NCBI RefSeq assembly: GCF_000215935.2
Contig: NZ_AFNU02000003.1
Span: 1 to 64,000 of the forward strand
Length of the DNA: 64,000 nt
From: Haloplasma contractile SSD-17B
GTDB taxonomy: Bacteria > Bacillota_I > Bacilli_A > Haloplasmatales > Haloplasmataceae
Direction: 5' to 3'
The notes under the pieces are model-generated. The model ran no database searches. It was not told the DNA's origin and was given only the letters and a program-made list of their open reading frames with translations. Made by a program: the position numbers and the translations under genes. This document shows, one piece after another, positions 1-9,866 of this stretch. Positions within the stretch are counted from its first letter, which is position 1. Every line of letters begins with the position of its first letter.

Positions 1-3000
1 TAATATCTAGAGTTTAGATAATACCAACCAGTTTCTTCATCAAATCGATAACCTCTATAACGATATGGATTCTTCTCTGATAAATTAACATTAGAATAGT
101 CTTTAGTTTCTAATATATTCCCCCATGCATCATAGGTATATTCTACCATTATATTTGCATTCTTATCAACCAGTTTTACAATATCTCCTTGAATATTACG
201 AACATAGAAGTATTCAATACCATTTAAGTTCATACTTACTAATGTACCATCTACATCATACGTATAATATATCTCGTCAGTACCATTAGTTTCATATATA
301 ACTTTATCACCATTTAAATAATAGGTTGTAGTTTCATTACCAATTACTTTTTGTGTTCTGTATCCCTGATCATTATATTTATAATTTCCATGGGTTATAC
401 CTTCACTAGTATAAAACTCTAATCCTTCTAATTGTCTTCCTTCCCAATTTAGGTACATCTCTACTGTTGCAGATGATCCTACGTCAATACCAAATTGACT
501 TGAATCCACTGGTCCAATATAATCTGGATTTCCATCTGGAATATCACCTGATAAACGATCATCATCATAGTATATATTAGTTCCGTCGTAACTAGTCAAC
601 TGATCTTTCCAGCTACTTGTATAACTATAACTGTTTACCTCAGGTTCTCCTGACAAACTAGAAATAGTAACTGTAGGTTGATATGAATATTTTTTCTTTG
701 ATAGAAGATTTGCATAGTTATCATATTCAAAAACTTTAGTATAGCTGTTTGAAGAATACTTATAATCCTTATAATCTTCTCTTATCATTTGGTTCAATCC
801 ATCATAGTCATATAAAAACTTATATTGATACTCATCATCCATATAAGTCGTTGTATTTATGCTACATTGCTCTTCTCCATAGGGATCTATAAAACAGAGT
901 TCGGTTTCTTCTGTTTTCTCAACTTTTTTAGTTGCTATTTTAGAAACTATATTTCCCTTATTATCATATTGGTATATAAATCCATATCCATCATCAATAC
1001 CATCGTAATTAATAGCCTTAATTCTTTTAGTTGCATTACCGTTTACAACTGAACTATCATCATATGTAAATGTTTTTGTTATAGTAGCATTACCTGTAAC
1101 AAGTTCTATATGACTTAATCGTTCTATTGCATCATTTTTATAGAAAAACTCTGTACTTACACCATCATAAGACAACCCTTGATATCGATTGTTGCTGTCA
1201 TCATACTTATATGATGTTGTTTGAGTTTTTCCGTTTATCTCGTATGTAAAATTCTTAAAATTACCTATACCATCATACTCATAACCTATGGTATTTCCAA
1301 CCCTATCTTCTATCTTTCTTAATCTACCAGTTAGATCATAATGGTAAAAATAAGTTTGATTATTATACACATCGTTATAAATTGTTACATTCCCATGCTG
1401 ATCATATTCATATTCGAACCTTATATGTTCATCACTTTCACCATTGAACTTAACTTTCTCCAACTGATATTCATTATTATAGTCAAAGTAAATATAATCA
1501 CCATTTGTATAAGTCTGCTTTTTGATTAAATCTGTATAATAATTCTCACCACTAACATCATCTGATTCGATCAAATAATCATAAGATATTAGTTTATTAT
1601 TATCTATGTAAATATTATTAAGTTGTCCCAATGAGTTATAGTTTAATTGATACGTTGTTCCATTAGTTATAATTTTATCAAGCTTATTATCAATATATTT
1701 ATAAATATTATCTGAACTATCCTTTGAAATTTTTACTAACCTTCCATAATTATCATAATCATATATTGTTTGCAAATTATCTTGATCAGTAGAGGATTCT
1801 AGTAGTCCGGTTAATCGATCATACTTAAATGATACAGATTCATCAAATTCATTTGTAATTCTCTGTTTATATACATAATCAGATGTATAATCGATTTTAC
1901 TAGAGAAATATTTTGCATTTACATCTCCACTAATTATTTCTGTAGTTTGTTTTTTTCCATTATATTTAAATTCTTGTTTTACATTGTTTCGCTCCATTAG
2001 GTCTATCAGACCATTGGTAGAGTATATATTAGTAGTCTGTCCTTCACTATCGATAATTCTTTCGATAACATTTGGGTCTTCACTTTTATAATGAATTTCT
2101 ATATCCTTAGTAGATGTAGGAGTATTTATAGTACCGATGTTACCATTACTTTCATAGGTGTAACTAGTTCCAAATTCTTCAATATAAGCTTGTATTCCAT
2201 CATAATATACAGTTCCTGTCCCCTGATATACTACCTCAATTGTTACATATTCTATTTCTTTTATATTATTTACATCCTCATCTATGACCAAATGACTCAT
2301 TTGATATTGCCAATCTACTAAATTCGGATTGAATGGTAAAGTAAAATTGGAAGTATTCTTTGTATCAGTTGAGTTATACCAGGCTACCGTAACTCTTATT
2401 TCAAAGACTCTTCCATCATCTGTGTTATTAACAACCTTGTTGGGTGCAGCAGCATTAGCCTTTGCCCAACCACCTACAACAATTGTGTTATACGACCCTA
2501 TATAAGGAGAGATTATAGTCTGAGACATCGATTTCTCTGTATTTGGACTACCATCTATTAATATACTATAATCTCCTAATATTTCATTATAAATACTATT
2601 TTCTGTTGTTGAGTTTGTGGCTCTATATATTCCTGATGATCCTTTTGAGGTCCATGCTTCATAATAGTTTTCAAATGATGCGTTATCAATCAAATTATAG
2701 CGTGCATCAATAAATCCTTCATTAATTTGAATATTGTCAAAATAAGCTTTTGATATGCTATAATTTTCTAAAACAATTGTAATTGGTGTATTATCATTGT
2801 CTATAGTAAATCCCAATTCATACTTCTGCCATTCGTCTTTACCCGATATATGTGTAATAACGCCTTTAGTTGACGCCCCAACAATATCAATATATGCACC
2901 CTTACTATTATCTAAACTTCCACTGTTTTTTATAAACCCAGATATAGTATAGTTTCCTTTATCTAATTCAATATCTTGCTTTAACTTTAATTCATATCCA

Positions 3001-5618
3001 CTGTAACCGCTATTCCTTTTAATATATACACTATGTTTACCATATAAATTTTCTGTAGACTCTATTCCAATATCCCCAACCGAAGTGAAAGCAATTGATT
3101 CTTTCCATTCTAAATATTCATTATAATGACGTTCAAAACTGTGGTTTTCTACTGGATTTAACTGGCTTTTTTGAGGCAGTGATTTCTCTAATAATTTATG
3201 ATTATTAAAATAGTTGGGTACATTATCAATTAAGGTATCCCCTATATCGGTATTGTCCTCAAATACTTCATCTTCCGTGCTTGTATCATTAGTAAATGGA
3301 TTAATATATCTGTAGAATAAGGCTGTGCCATGATCATCTAAAATATTTATTGTATGTCCATAATTATCAAACAAATATCTTACTGAATTATTTTTATGAT
3401 CAGTATATACTGTTTTATGAAAATCATAATTGACTATCACATGCCCATACTTATATGTTCCATTACTTTTGTATATAGATTCAACCCTGTCACGTGTATC
3501 AAAATCATACTTAACACTATTCCCTGTAGTGTTATCTGTCACCCTAATATTATTAGAATTGAAGTCATAATTTACTACATTTAAATTTATCAAAGAATCA
3601 TTATTATAGTCGTAGTAATGTCTAATATAATCTAAATTCCCGGTAGTACTATCAAAATAATAATTAGTCTTTTCCACAATATTATATGAATAGTCTGGTT
3701 GTCTTAAGGAATATATGGTTCGCTCTAAATTTCCACTAGAATTATAGATAAATTCTATTTTATTATTTGCCTCATCGTATATTTGCTTTATTTTATTACC
3801 TGTATATGTCACTTGTATATTTTGATATGTTTTTTTATTATCTATATAATCTAAACTAGTATCATTTCCAAAGTTATACACTATCTTATCCTTGGTTTCA
3901 ATTGTTACGTTACCGTTCTTATTTTTTAATATATTCCCAGATCCATCTTCAGCAATATAACAACTGGTATCAGTTAAGCTTTGTCCCGTCAATTCATAAC
4001 ATGATCTACTCGCATAATATGTTTTTGACCCATCACCCGTAGTAACTGAGTAGAAGTCGTTATTGGAATTGTAGTTTAGGTCAATATTATAGTTTGTTCT
4101 CCAACCATTACCAAACCCTATATTCGAATTATGATTGTCGCTATTGTAAATAAAATCTAGATTGAAGTTCATCAATTCATTTGAACTCGCATACTCGTTT
4201 CTTACCATTGTAAGGATACCGGTATAATCAGTGACATAACCTGTTCCACCTAATCCTAGTCCTTGACTTTGATACGTCCAATAATCCTTCAAACCACTTC
4301 TATCTGAATATCCTATTTTAACAAGAGGTCTAGATGAAGATGTTGAATATTCAAAAGTCTTTACTGAATTATATGCACCATATTCATGACGTGATTTTAT
4401 TGTAAATCCATAGTTTGGTTTTTCGTCAGACAACCATTGTTGTGTTGCTTTTGTTATATCAAATATGTACTTATCTTCTAAACCTATAATGTGATAATCT
4501 ACAATAGTACTGTCGTAATCGGGGCTTGTATCCCAGTTTACGTCATGAACATCAAAATATGATTTATTTATATGTAAATCTATTTGTTGTCCTTCATTTT
4601 TCACACTTTTACTTAACTCTAGTGTAGAATAAGTTATCACTTTATCCTCAAGACTTATAGGCAACGAAAATTTCAGTAGACTTCTATATCTTGCACCACT
4701 ACTTGAATTCCCAACAGGCATATAAGTTGAGGTAGAATAATTGGTAGATGGTGCACTTTCTGATATGTATGTATCATACATATACCTACTTTCAATCATA
4801 TCTGTTCCGTTACTTGATATAGTCGGATCTACTATTACCGGATATTGTGCATTAGATAACCATTCTTCACTTGGTTTTACTATTAATTGATACTCACCTT
4901 TTTTAATTTTCTGTAATTTAAGATCAATATCATAAGAAAAATTTTCACTCGCATCAAACATGTAATATTTATCAATTATAAATTGTGACTTTCCATCACT
5001 ATCGAAAAATTCAATACCATTATTAGTTACTCTTGGTTCTAATTGTTTTGATCCAATTATGTAGGTGAATTTTATATCTTTCTTATATTCATGAATTATA
5101 ATATCTTCTTTCAGTTTTTCACCAACTAAATGTAATTTTAAATCGACATTTTCATATATATTACTATACAATACACTTGAATGATTTTTTACTGCTCTCG
5201 GATTTTTATTGTCTGAATTAGGATTTAATATTTGCCCTTCTGAGGACTGAACCCCCAGCATTTTAAAATCAATTTGATAGTTATCATACTGAATATTTAT
5301 TTTTTTATTTTCTTGTAAAATTTTCGGTAAATGTACTTTAAATTTACTTGCTATGTTTTTATAAATAGAGCCATGTTCATTTAATGATAGCGAATTATCA
5401 ATATTCTTCCATACTCCATGATCACTATAATGAACCATATTATCATATAAAGAAACCTCATATGTTCCATCTAGTTTTCTAAATGTCTTACTATAGGCAT
5501 CACGTTTTTCTATAATCTCGTGTTTAATAGGTACTTTAGCCAGTTCAGTTGGATTGTTAGATACTCCCCTCTCCTGCTTCATAATATTTTTATTATTATT
5601 ATTACTATTACTACTGTA
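1..5618 (-). CDS. RHS/YD-repeat secreted protein, main body (partial)
   Basis: The minus strand stays open from 5618 to the left window edge, so more than 1,860 residues are visible and the C-terminus is missing. The N-terminal part is DNRLRE-like. A middle part has two jelly-roll or carbohydrate-binding-like stretches (motifs AYFDNIQ and VYYDGIQAY). These are followed by many YD repeats (for example YEYDQHGN, YDYDNYGRL, YEYDGIGN) and the RHS core signature YRGYRFDEETGWYYLNSRYY at 1-60. RHS/WapA proteins are large exported polymorphic-toxin carriers, so the lost C-terminus would be expected to hold a variable toxin. The first ATG in this frame (5582) has no Shine-Dalgarno site. The frame runs upstream as an Asn/Ser-rich linker to a stop at 5621, and a signal peptide sits in another frame just upstream, so the true N-terminus is probably the 5854 ORF. 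Family call secure; gene integrity uncertain. Confidence 0.88.
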
Positions 5619-5854
5619 TCAGAAAGGGGTTGATTCATTTCATTATTTATCTGCGAGTCTAAATAAGTTGATCCTATATCATAATTGGGCTGTGCTTTTA
5701 CAACCTTTGATATTATATTCCAAGGTGTCACTGATAATAGTAGTAACAATACTAATACAACACTTAATTGTTTCCGTATTTTTGACTGAAATTTATAGAA
5801 TAGTGATTCTTCATTTTTATTTATTATACAATTCCTACTCTTTTTATTAAACAT
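5579..5854 (-). CDS. Signal-peptide ORF of the RHS protein, frame-shifted from its body
   Basis: ATG at 5854 follows a GGAGGG site 5 nt away. A Lys/Arg-rich start (FNKKSRN) is followed about 30 residues later by a hydrophobic core (SVVLVLLLLLSV) and a plausible cleavage site after VVKA. The next segment (QPNYDIGSTYLDSQINNEMN) looks like the start of a mature exported protein. The frame then reads an implausible Val/Ile run and stops at TGA 5581-5579. The RHS body lies in the frame one base upstream, where the same DNA reads SSNSNNNNKN, a natural linker. So this is probably the N-terminus of the RHS gene separated by a 1-nt deletion, by a sequencing error near CCCC or AAAAA, or by a programmed -1 shift. 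It is unlikely to be an independent gene. Confidence 0.7.
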   Translation of the reverse strand: MFNKKSRNCIINKNEESLFYKFQSKIRKQLSVVLVLLLLLSVTPWNIISKVVKAQPNYDIGSTYLDSQINNEMNQPLSDTVVIVIIIIKIL

Positions 5855-5904
5855 TTTTACCCTCCATATTATTTTTATAGTTAATCCCATACACCTTTTT
5901 TGGT

Positions 5905-6975
5905 TTATTCATCTTTTGTGTTCAATTTAAATATTTTATCTACACCAGATGATTTAATTAGTTCTCTATCCTCTGTAATGAAAATAACTTCGGTTCCATT
6001 CAATTTTTCTATTACTTCTAAACCTTTATTTATACCTAATGCATACATCGAAGTTGATAATGCATCTGCAGCAGTTGAATTTTCAGTAATAATCGTTACA
6101 CTAGCTAGATTATTTCTAACTGGATATCCCGTATCTGTATCAAGAATATGGTGATACTTTTTTTGTGTGTCTTGATCTATAAAGAATCGCTCATAGTTTC
6201 CTGATGTTACTATAGCTTTATCTTTAACAAATACTGTTCCTATATAAACACCATTAGAAGCATGTGGGTCTTGGATACCAACTGTCCAGTTTTGATCTCC
6301 AATATAGTTTGTTTTATATCTATCTCCTACAACTAAAACATTTCCACCTAAGTCCAAAATCGCATGTTTATACCCTTTTGATACAAGATGTTTTTTTATT
6401 AATTCCCCTGCATAACCTTTAGCTATAGCACCCAAGTCTAAATTAATATTACTGTCTATTATTTTTACAGTTTTTTGTTTTTGATCTATGATTACGTTCT
6501 TGTAGTTTACTAACGATTTAGTATATAGTATGTCATCTTGATCCGGTATACTTGTATACCCGTTACCAATGTCCCATAACTCTACTAGTTTGCCAATAGT
6601 CGGATCAAATTTTCCATCTGTTAATTCTGCATAGTAAAGACTTTCTTCCAATACATATAACATGTCATCACTTACTTTAAAAGATGAGCTTCCAGTATAA
6701 TTGTTTAGTCTAGATATTTCACTCTCAGTATTATTACGATTAAAAGTACGGTCAATATCTTCTAAAATGACTTCTATACTTTCCCAATCGTTAACTTCAA
6801 ATTGAGTGTTACCCCATACTGTTATGTTTACTGGTGTATCTAAATAATCTGTATACATCTTGCTACTCTTGATAAGGATCATATTATCCTGTTCATTGTG
6901 ATTTGAAGTGTGTATTCCATATGATGATACACCTATAATAGCAATTATAAAAATAACTATAATAAACTCTTTCAT
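5905..6975 (-). CDS. apbE: FAD:protein FMN transferase (ApbE family)
   Basis: This 356-residue protein has one N-terminal membrane segment (about residues 3-19) and no lipobox Cys, so it is probably membrane-anchored on the outside. Family landmarks are a LDLGAIAKGYAGE motif (about 190-203), ILDLGGNVLVVG, VTSGNYERFF and the C-terminal HHILDTDTGYPV with TAADALSTSMYALG. ApbE covalently attaches FMN to Thr residues of exported or membrane flavoproteins using FAD and Mg2+. ATG 6975 is preceded by a GGGGGGA site. It lies 118 nt downstream of a small secreted peptide gene on the same strand and 50 nt upstream of the RHS signal ORF, so the three may be co-transcribed. No obvious flavinylated target protein is encoded next to it. 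Confidence 0.9.
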   Translation of the reverse strand: MKEFIIVIFIIAIIGVSSYGIHTSNHNEQDNMILIKSSKMYTDYLDTPVNITVWGNTQFEVNDWESIEVILEDIDRTFNRNNTESEISRLNNYTGSSSFKVSDDMLYVLEESLYYAELTDGKFDPTIGKLVELWDIGNGYTSIPDQDDILYTKSLVNYKNVIIDQKQKTVKIIDSNINLDLGAIAKGYAGELIKKHLVSKGYKHAILDLGGNVLVVGDRYKTNYIGDQNWTVGIQDPHASNGVYIGTVFVKDKAIVTSGNYERFFIDQDTQKKYHHILDTDTGYPVRNNLASVTIITENSTAADALSTSMYALGINKGLEVIEKLNGTEVIFITEDRELIKSSGVDKIFKLNTKDE

Positions 6976-7093
6976 GACATATCCCCCCTTCGACTTTGGT
7001 GATTGTACATTTTTTTTGAATATAAACTCATATCATATTGATATGATAATAAGCCCTCTCTAATTTCTTATTTTTACCTTACTCAATTTTTAG

Positions 7094-7219
7094 TTAGTCT
7101 ATATCCACTTCTTCATAGGTTACATCATCAAATGCAGCACGTACATTAATACCATTCAGATAAAAAACACCAATAAAAAAACTAATTAATATAGTAATTA
7201 TAGCAACCCTTTTTTTCAT
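7094..7219 (-). CDS. Small secreted peptide precursor (candidate pheromone)
   Basis: This 41-codon ORF starts at ATG 7219 behind a strong AGGAGGGG site. It begins MKKRVAIITILISFFIGVFY, a typical positively charged and hydrophobic export signal, followed by LNGINVRA, a possible signal-peptidase site. The remaining tail, AFDDVTYEEVDID, is short and acidic. It stops at TAA 7096-7094. It is divergent from, and 82 nt away from, a PlcR/Rgg-like regulator. That arrangement, together with its size, matches the propeptide of RNPP quorum-sensing systems such as PapR-PlcR or SHP-Rgg. The ORF and export signal are visible; the pheromone role is inferred. It could instead be a small membrane peptide. Confidence 0.65.
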   Translation of the reverse strand: MKKRVAIITILISFFIGVFYLNGINVRAAFDDVTYEEVDID

Positions 7220-7268
7220 CTTCTCCCCTCCTTTCCCTTATGATATAATATAAATATAGATATCAACA

Positions 7269-7283
7269 GGACCTAGAGGTTCC
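7269..7283. promoter_or_regulatory. Imperfect palindrome between peptide and regulator genes
   Basis: GGACCTAGAGGTTCC is a near-perfect inverted repeat with one extra base in the right arm. It sits 18 nt before the regulator ATG and inside the 82-nt divergent intergenic region, next to a TATAAT-like block at 7244-7249. The position suits an operator for the RNPP-type regulator, but no other copy was found in the window. Confidence 0.35.
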
Positions 7284-7301
7284 GTTTTGGAGGGAAATAA
7301 T

Positions 7302-8231
7302 ATGATTAACAAAAGAGCGAGATATATCTACCATTTGGATAATTTACGATTAAATAAAAATTTCACTGTTAAACAGCTTTGTGATGGCATATGTAGCGAT
7401 CGTCAATACAGAAAATATCTTTCTGGTGATAATAACATTAGTGATCAGCGTTTAATGGATTTTTGTGATAACCTAGGAATTAGTGCTCGGGATTTTTACT
7501 ATAGTTTAAACGAAAAAGATGTATATGTTTTAAAACATATTAAAAACTTGTATTATGCCCTTACTAAAAAAAAGTATAATAAAGTATCATCTCTACTTGA
7601 AAACACTCACAATATAGATTTAATGACTAACCAAAATAGAAGATTTTTTAATTATTGTCTTATTCGCTTTTATTATGAAACTAAAAAATACGACGAAAAG
7701 CACGCTATAAGTGAGGCTTCAAAATATGTTGACTACCCCAAATGTAAAGATAATAATGTATTTGATTTTGTAGATATTTTATTTTTATTATTTATAGCTC
7801 AAATAGAGATTCATGTTGGCATACAACAAGGATTAAAAATCTTATTAAAGATTTTATCTAATAAAAACTTTTTATATTTAAGTAGTGAGAACAGAAGTAT
7901 CCTTCCGCCAGTTTATTCAACTGTATCAATAATGTTAGGTAAGTTAAAACTGTATGATCAGTGCATTGAAATAACTGATTCTGGTATAGATTTCTGTATA
8001 AAAAATTCATTTAATAAGTCACTAACTAGATTATATTATTCAAAGGCTGTAGCCCATAAAATGTTAGATAATTTAGATCTAGCAAAACATTATGCAGTAT
8101 TATGTTTTACAAATGTAATTTCTAGAAATAACAAAAGCGAAATAAAACTATTTTATAAGACATTAATGCAGGACTTTGACATAGATCCTTTTGTACTTAT
8201 ACAATTACAGAAAGAAGCCTTTTTAAAGTGA
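7302..8231 (+). CDS. HTH-TPR transcriptional regulator, RNPP (PlcR/Rgg) type
   Basis: The protein is 309 residues from ATG 7302, which has GGAGG 8 nt upstream; an in-frame TTG at 7287 overlaps that site and is rejected. The first ~65 residues form an XRE-like helix-turn-helix (NFTVKQLCDGICSDRQYRKYL...GDNNISDQRLMDFC). The rest is all-helical with Tyr/Leu-rich repeats in the style of tetratricopeptide repeats, for example CIEITDSGIDFCIKNSFN. Length and layout match PlcR, PrgX and Rgg, which bind a re-imported oligopeptide in the TPR domain. The divergent secreted peptide at 7094-7219 is the obvious ligand candidate. Family call is from architecture; target genes are unknown, though ApbE and RHS lie next to the peptide. 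Confidence 0.75.
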   Translation: MINKRARYIYHLDNLRLNKNFTVKQLCDGICSDRQYRKYLSGDNNISDQRLMDFCDNLGISARDFYYSLNEKDVYVLKHIKNLYYALTKKKYNKVSSLLENTHNIDLMTNQNRRFFNYCLIRFYYETKKYDEKHAISEASKYVDYPKCKDNNVFDFVDILFLLFIAQIEIHVGIQQGLKILLKILSNKNFLYLSSENRSILPPVYSTVSIMLGKLKLYDQCIEITDSGIDFCIKNSFNKSLTRLYYSKAVAHKMLDNLDLAKHYAVLCFTNVISRNNKSEIKLFYKTLMQDFDIDPFVLIQLQKEAFLK

Positions 8232-8363
8232 AATATGAGACATAACATTTATTAATTAAGAAATAGCAGTTAACCAAAATTATTTTTATTGATTGGCATA
8301 TTACGGATTTTATTTAAACTAGTACTATTTTACTGTCAGAACACCACTATAGTATTCAAACAT

Positions 8364-8392
8364 AAAAAAAGCCCTTAACAAAGGACTTTTTT
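8364..8392 (+). terminator. Rho-independent terminator after the RNPP regulator
   Basis: AAAAAGCCCTT pairs with AAGGACTTTTT around a short AACA loop, with one mismatch, and is followed by a T-run. The left arm also begins with a run of A, so it may work in both directions. Confidence 0.65.
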
Positions 8393-8530
8393 CATGATAC
8401 TTGACAACATTAATTTAAGAAACTATAAATCAAAATTTAATTCCAATTTAGTAATAATATTTTTTAGAAAAGAACTATTATCTTTATTAAAATTAAAAGT
8501 GAATGAACTTAATCTACACCACTAAAATTA

Positions 8531-8570
8531 AGACAAAAAAACAAGATACCTATTAACTTAGATATCTTGT
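8531..8570 (-). terminator. Minus-strand terminator downstream of the tmRNA fragment
   Basis: ACAAGATA and TATCTTGT form an 8-bp stem. Read on the minus strand the stem is followed by seven T residues (8534-8540). It lies about 65 nt beyond the CCA end of the tmRNA-like fragment and would end transcription from RNase Z through it. Confidence 0.6.
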
Positions 8571-8635
8571 ACTTTAATTTCAAATCACTTACATGTCATA
8601 TTTATGAGATTTGTTTCCTTTTATTAAATAATTAA

Positions 8636-8671
8636 TGGTGGAGATGGCGGGAACCGAACCCGCGTCCGAAT
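8636..8671 (-). ncRNA. Orphan tmRNA (ssrA) 3' end
   Basis: Read on the minus strand, this is the T-arm and acceptor 3' strand typical of Bacillota tmRNA. A GGACGCGGG/CCCGC T-stem encloses a TTCGGTT loop, followed by CCATCTCCACCA with CCA at 8638-8636. No matching 5' acceptor strand or tag-peptide frame exists upstream, because RNase Z ends only about 45 nt away, and none is seen downstream. It therefore looks like a 3' remnant, such as the duplicated attachment site left by an element that integrates into ssrA, or less likely one piece of a split tmRNA. The tRNA-like end is certain; its meaning is inferred. Confidence 0.7.
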
Positions 8672-8714
8672 GTTAATTATATCCAAAGTTAAAATAATCT
8701 AGTTGTATTCTTTC

Positions 8715-9632
8715 CTACTCATCATCTGAATCATCTGAAAAACGTAATGACCGATAAAGATGATCGTGTGCAACGGACGAATTTTTAAACACAACTCTAG
8801 CATTTTCTATATATTCCTCAGGTTCTAGAATAGAAGGACTAAAATGTGTTAATAACAGCTCCGACACTTCTCCGTGAACTGCAATCTCTGCTGCCTCTTT
8901 AAACGTTAAGTGCTTATTTCGAATCGCTTTTTCTACATCTTCATCATCGCCATAAGTTCCTTCTGTAATCAGTAAGTCACTCCCCTTTACAAATTCGGGT
9001 AGTGTTTTAGTTGGTCTTGTATCAGCGATATAACTAAGTTTCAATCCTTTTCGTTCTTTTCCTAAAACTTGTTCTGGTGTATAGACTACTCCATCGTATA
9101 AAGCCTCTTCCTCATTTTGCAATACACTCCAGATTTTTTTAGGTACTTTGTTTTCTTTTGCCTTAACAACGTCAAATTTACGATTTCGTTCTATATTAAA
9201 GCTATATCCTAAACAGGGGGCGGTATGATTAAGCTTTTCCGTTTTTATTTTCATATTTTCTAAATAAGTAAATTCTGATGGATTTTCTAATATAATAATC
9301 TCATACGAGAGATAAGGTGCTAGTACTAAAATACTTTCCATCATACGTTTTATACCTTTAGGACCTATGATTGTAATTGGTTCTGTTCGTTCACTATTTC
9401 TTATTGTAGCAAGTAGTCCAGGCAACCCATAAATATGATCACCATGTAAATGAGAAATTAATATCACATCAATCGCTCTTAATCCCCATCCGACCTGTTT
9501 CATAGAAACCTGGGTACCTTCCCCACAATCAATTAAGATCAGACGTCCTTCATATCGTATTAAAAGGGAGGATAGGTAGCGACCTGGTATTGGCATACTA
9601 CCTCCACACCCTAAAAAAGCTAAATCTAACAT
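8715..9632 (-). CDS. rnz: Ribonuclease Z
   Basis: This 305-residue metallo-beta-lactamase-fold endonuclease removes 3' trailers from tRNA precursors. It opens LDLAFLGCGGSMP and carries the zinc motif SHLHGDHIYGLPGLL, a conserved NHTAPCLGYSF loop, a YIADTRPT segment and a C-terminal LLTHFSPSI. ATG 9632 is chosen because GAGGTGA lies 5 nt upstream and the family normally starts just before the LGxGG strand; the in-frame GTG at 9641 lies inside that ribosome site. The C-terminus is acidic (DDSDDE). It ends about 45 nt before the tmRNA 3' remnant on the same strand. Confidence 0.93.
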   Translation of the reverse strand: MLDLAFLGCGGSMPIPGRYLSSLLIRYEGRLILIDCGEGTQVSMKQVGWGLRAIDVILISHLHGDHIYGLPGLLATIRNSERTEPITIIGPKGIKRMMESILVLAPYLSYEIIILENPSEFTYLENMKIKTEKLNHTAPCLGYSFNIERNRKFDVVKAKENKVPKKIWSVLQNEEEALYDGVVYTPEQVLGKERKGLKLSYIADTRPTKTLPEFVKGSDLLITEGTYGDDEDVEKAIRNKHLTFKEAAEIAVHGEVSELLLTHFSPSILEPEEYIENARVVFKNSSVAHDHLYRSLRFSDDSDDE

Positions 9633-9866
9633 ATTCTTCACCTCATTTAGAGAACTGTTCTATTTATGTAAAGTTTTACTTATAATTAATTGTCACGTTA
9701 TATTATACAGGAATTCCTGAATTTGTAAAATAAAACTATTAGTTAGCGTATGCAATAACACTAAAAAGAAACGCAAAGAACTCACTTAATATTCATTATA
9801 TTGTATTTTAATTAATATCTTATTAGTAAGAACAAAATTAATATTACACCTAAAGGGGGCGACTTT

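Larger units (their letters stand above)
8232..8635. other. AT-rich intergenic stretch with two hairpins
   Basis: No convincing reading frame is present. The stretch holds two stem-loops, listed separately: one serving the plus-strand regulator and one serving minus-strand transcription through the tmRNA fragment. Nothing else was recognised. Confidence 0.5.

Noticed and set aside
825-3584. Several plus-strand open frames of 60-76 codons opposite the RHS gene
   Set aside because: They are complementary shadows of the minus-strand RHS frame, low in complexity and without ribosome sites.
5582-5618. AAT/AGT triplet tract as a phase-variable repeat
   Set aside because: Gain or loss of triplets would not change the frame, so the tract alone cannot explain the break; it remains only a possible slip zone.
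5554-6154. Plus-strand open frames opposite the RHS start and apbE
   Set aside because: Hydrophobic or Ser-rich shadow translations with no ribosome site; the minus-strand products are clearly the real ones.
8636-8671. Complete tRNA gene
   Set aside because: Only the T-arm and acceptor 3' strand are present; no anticodon or D arm and no 5' acceptor strand.
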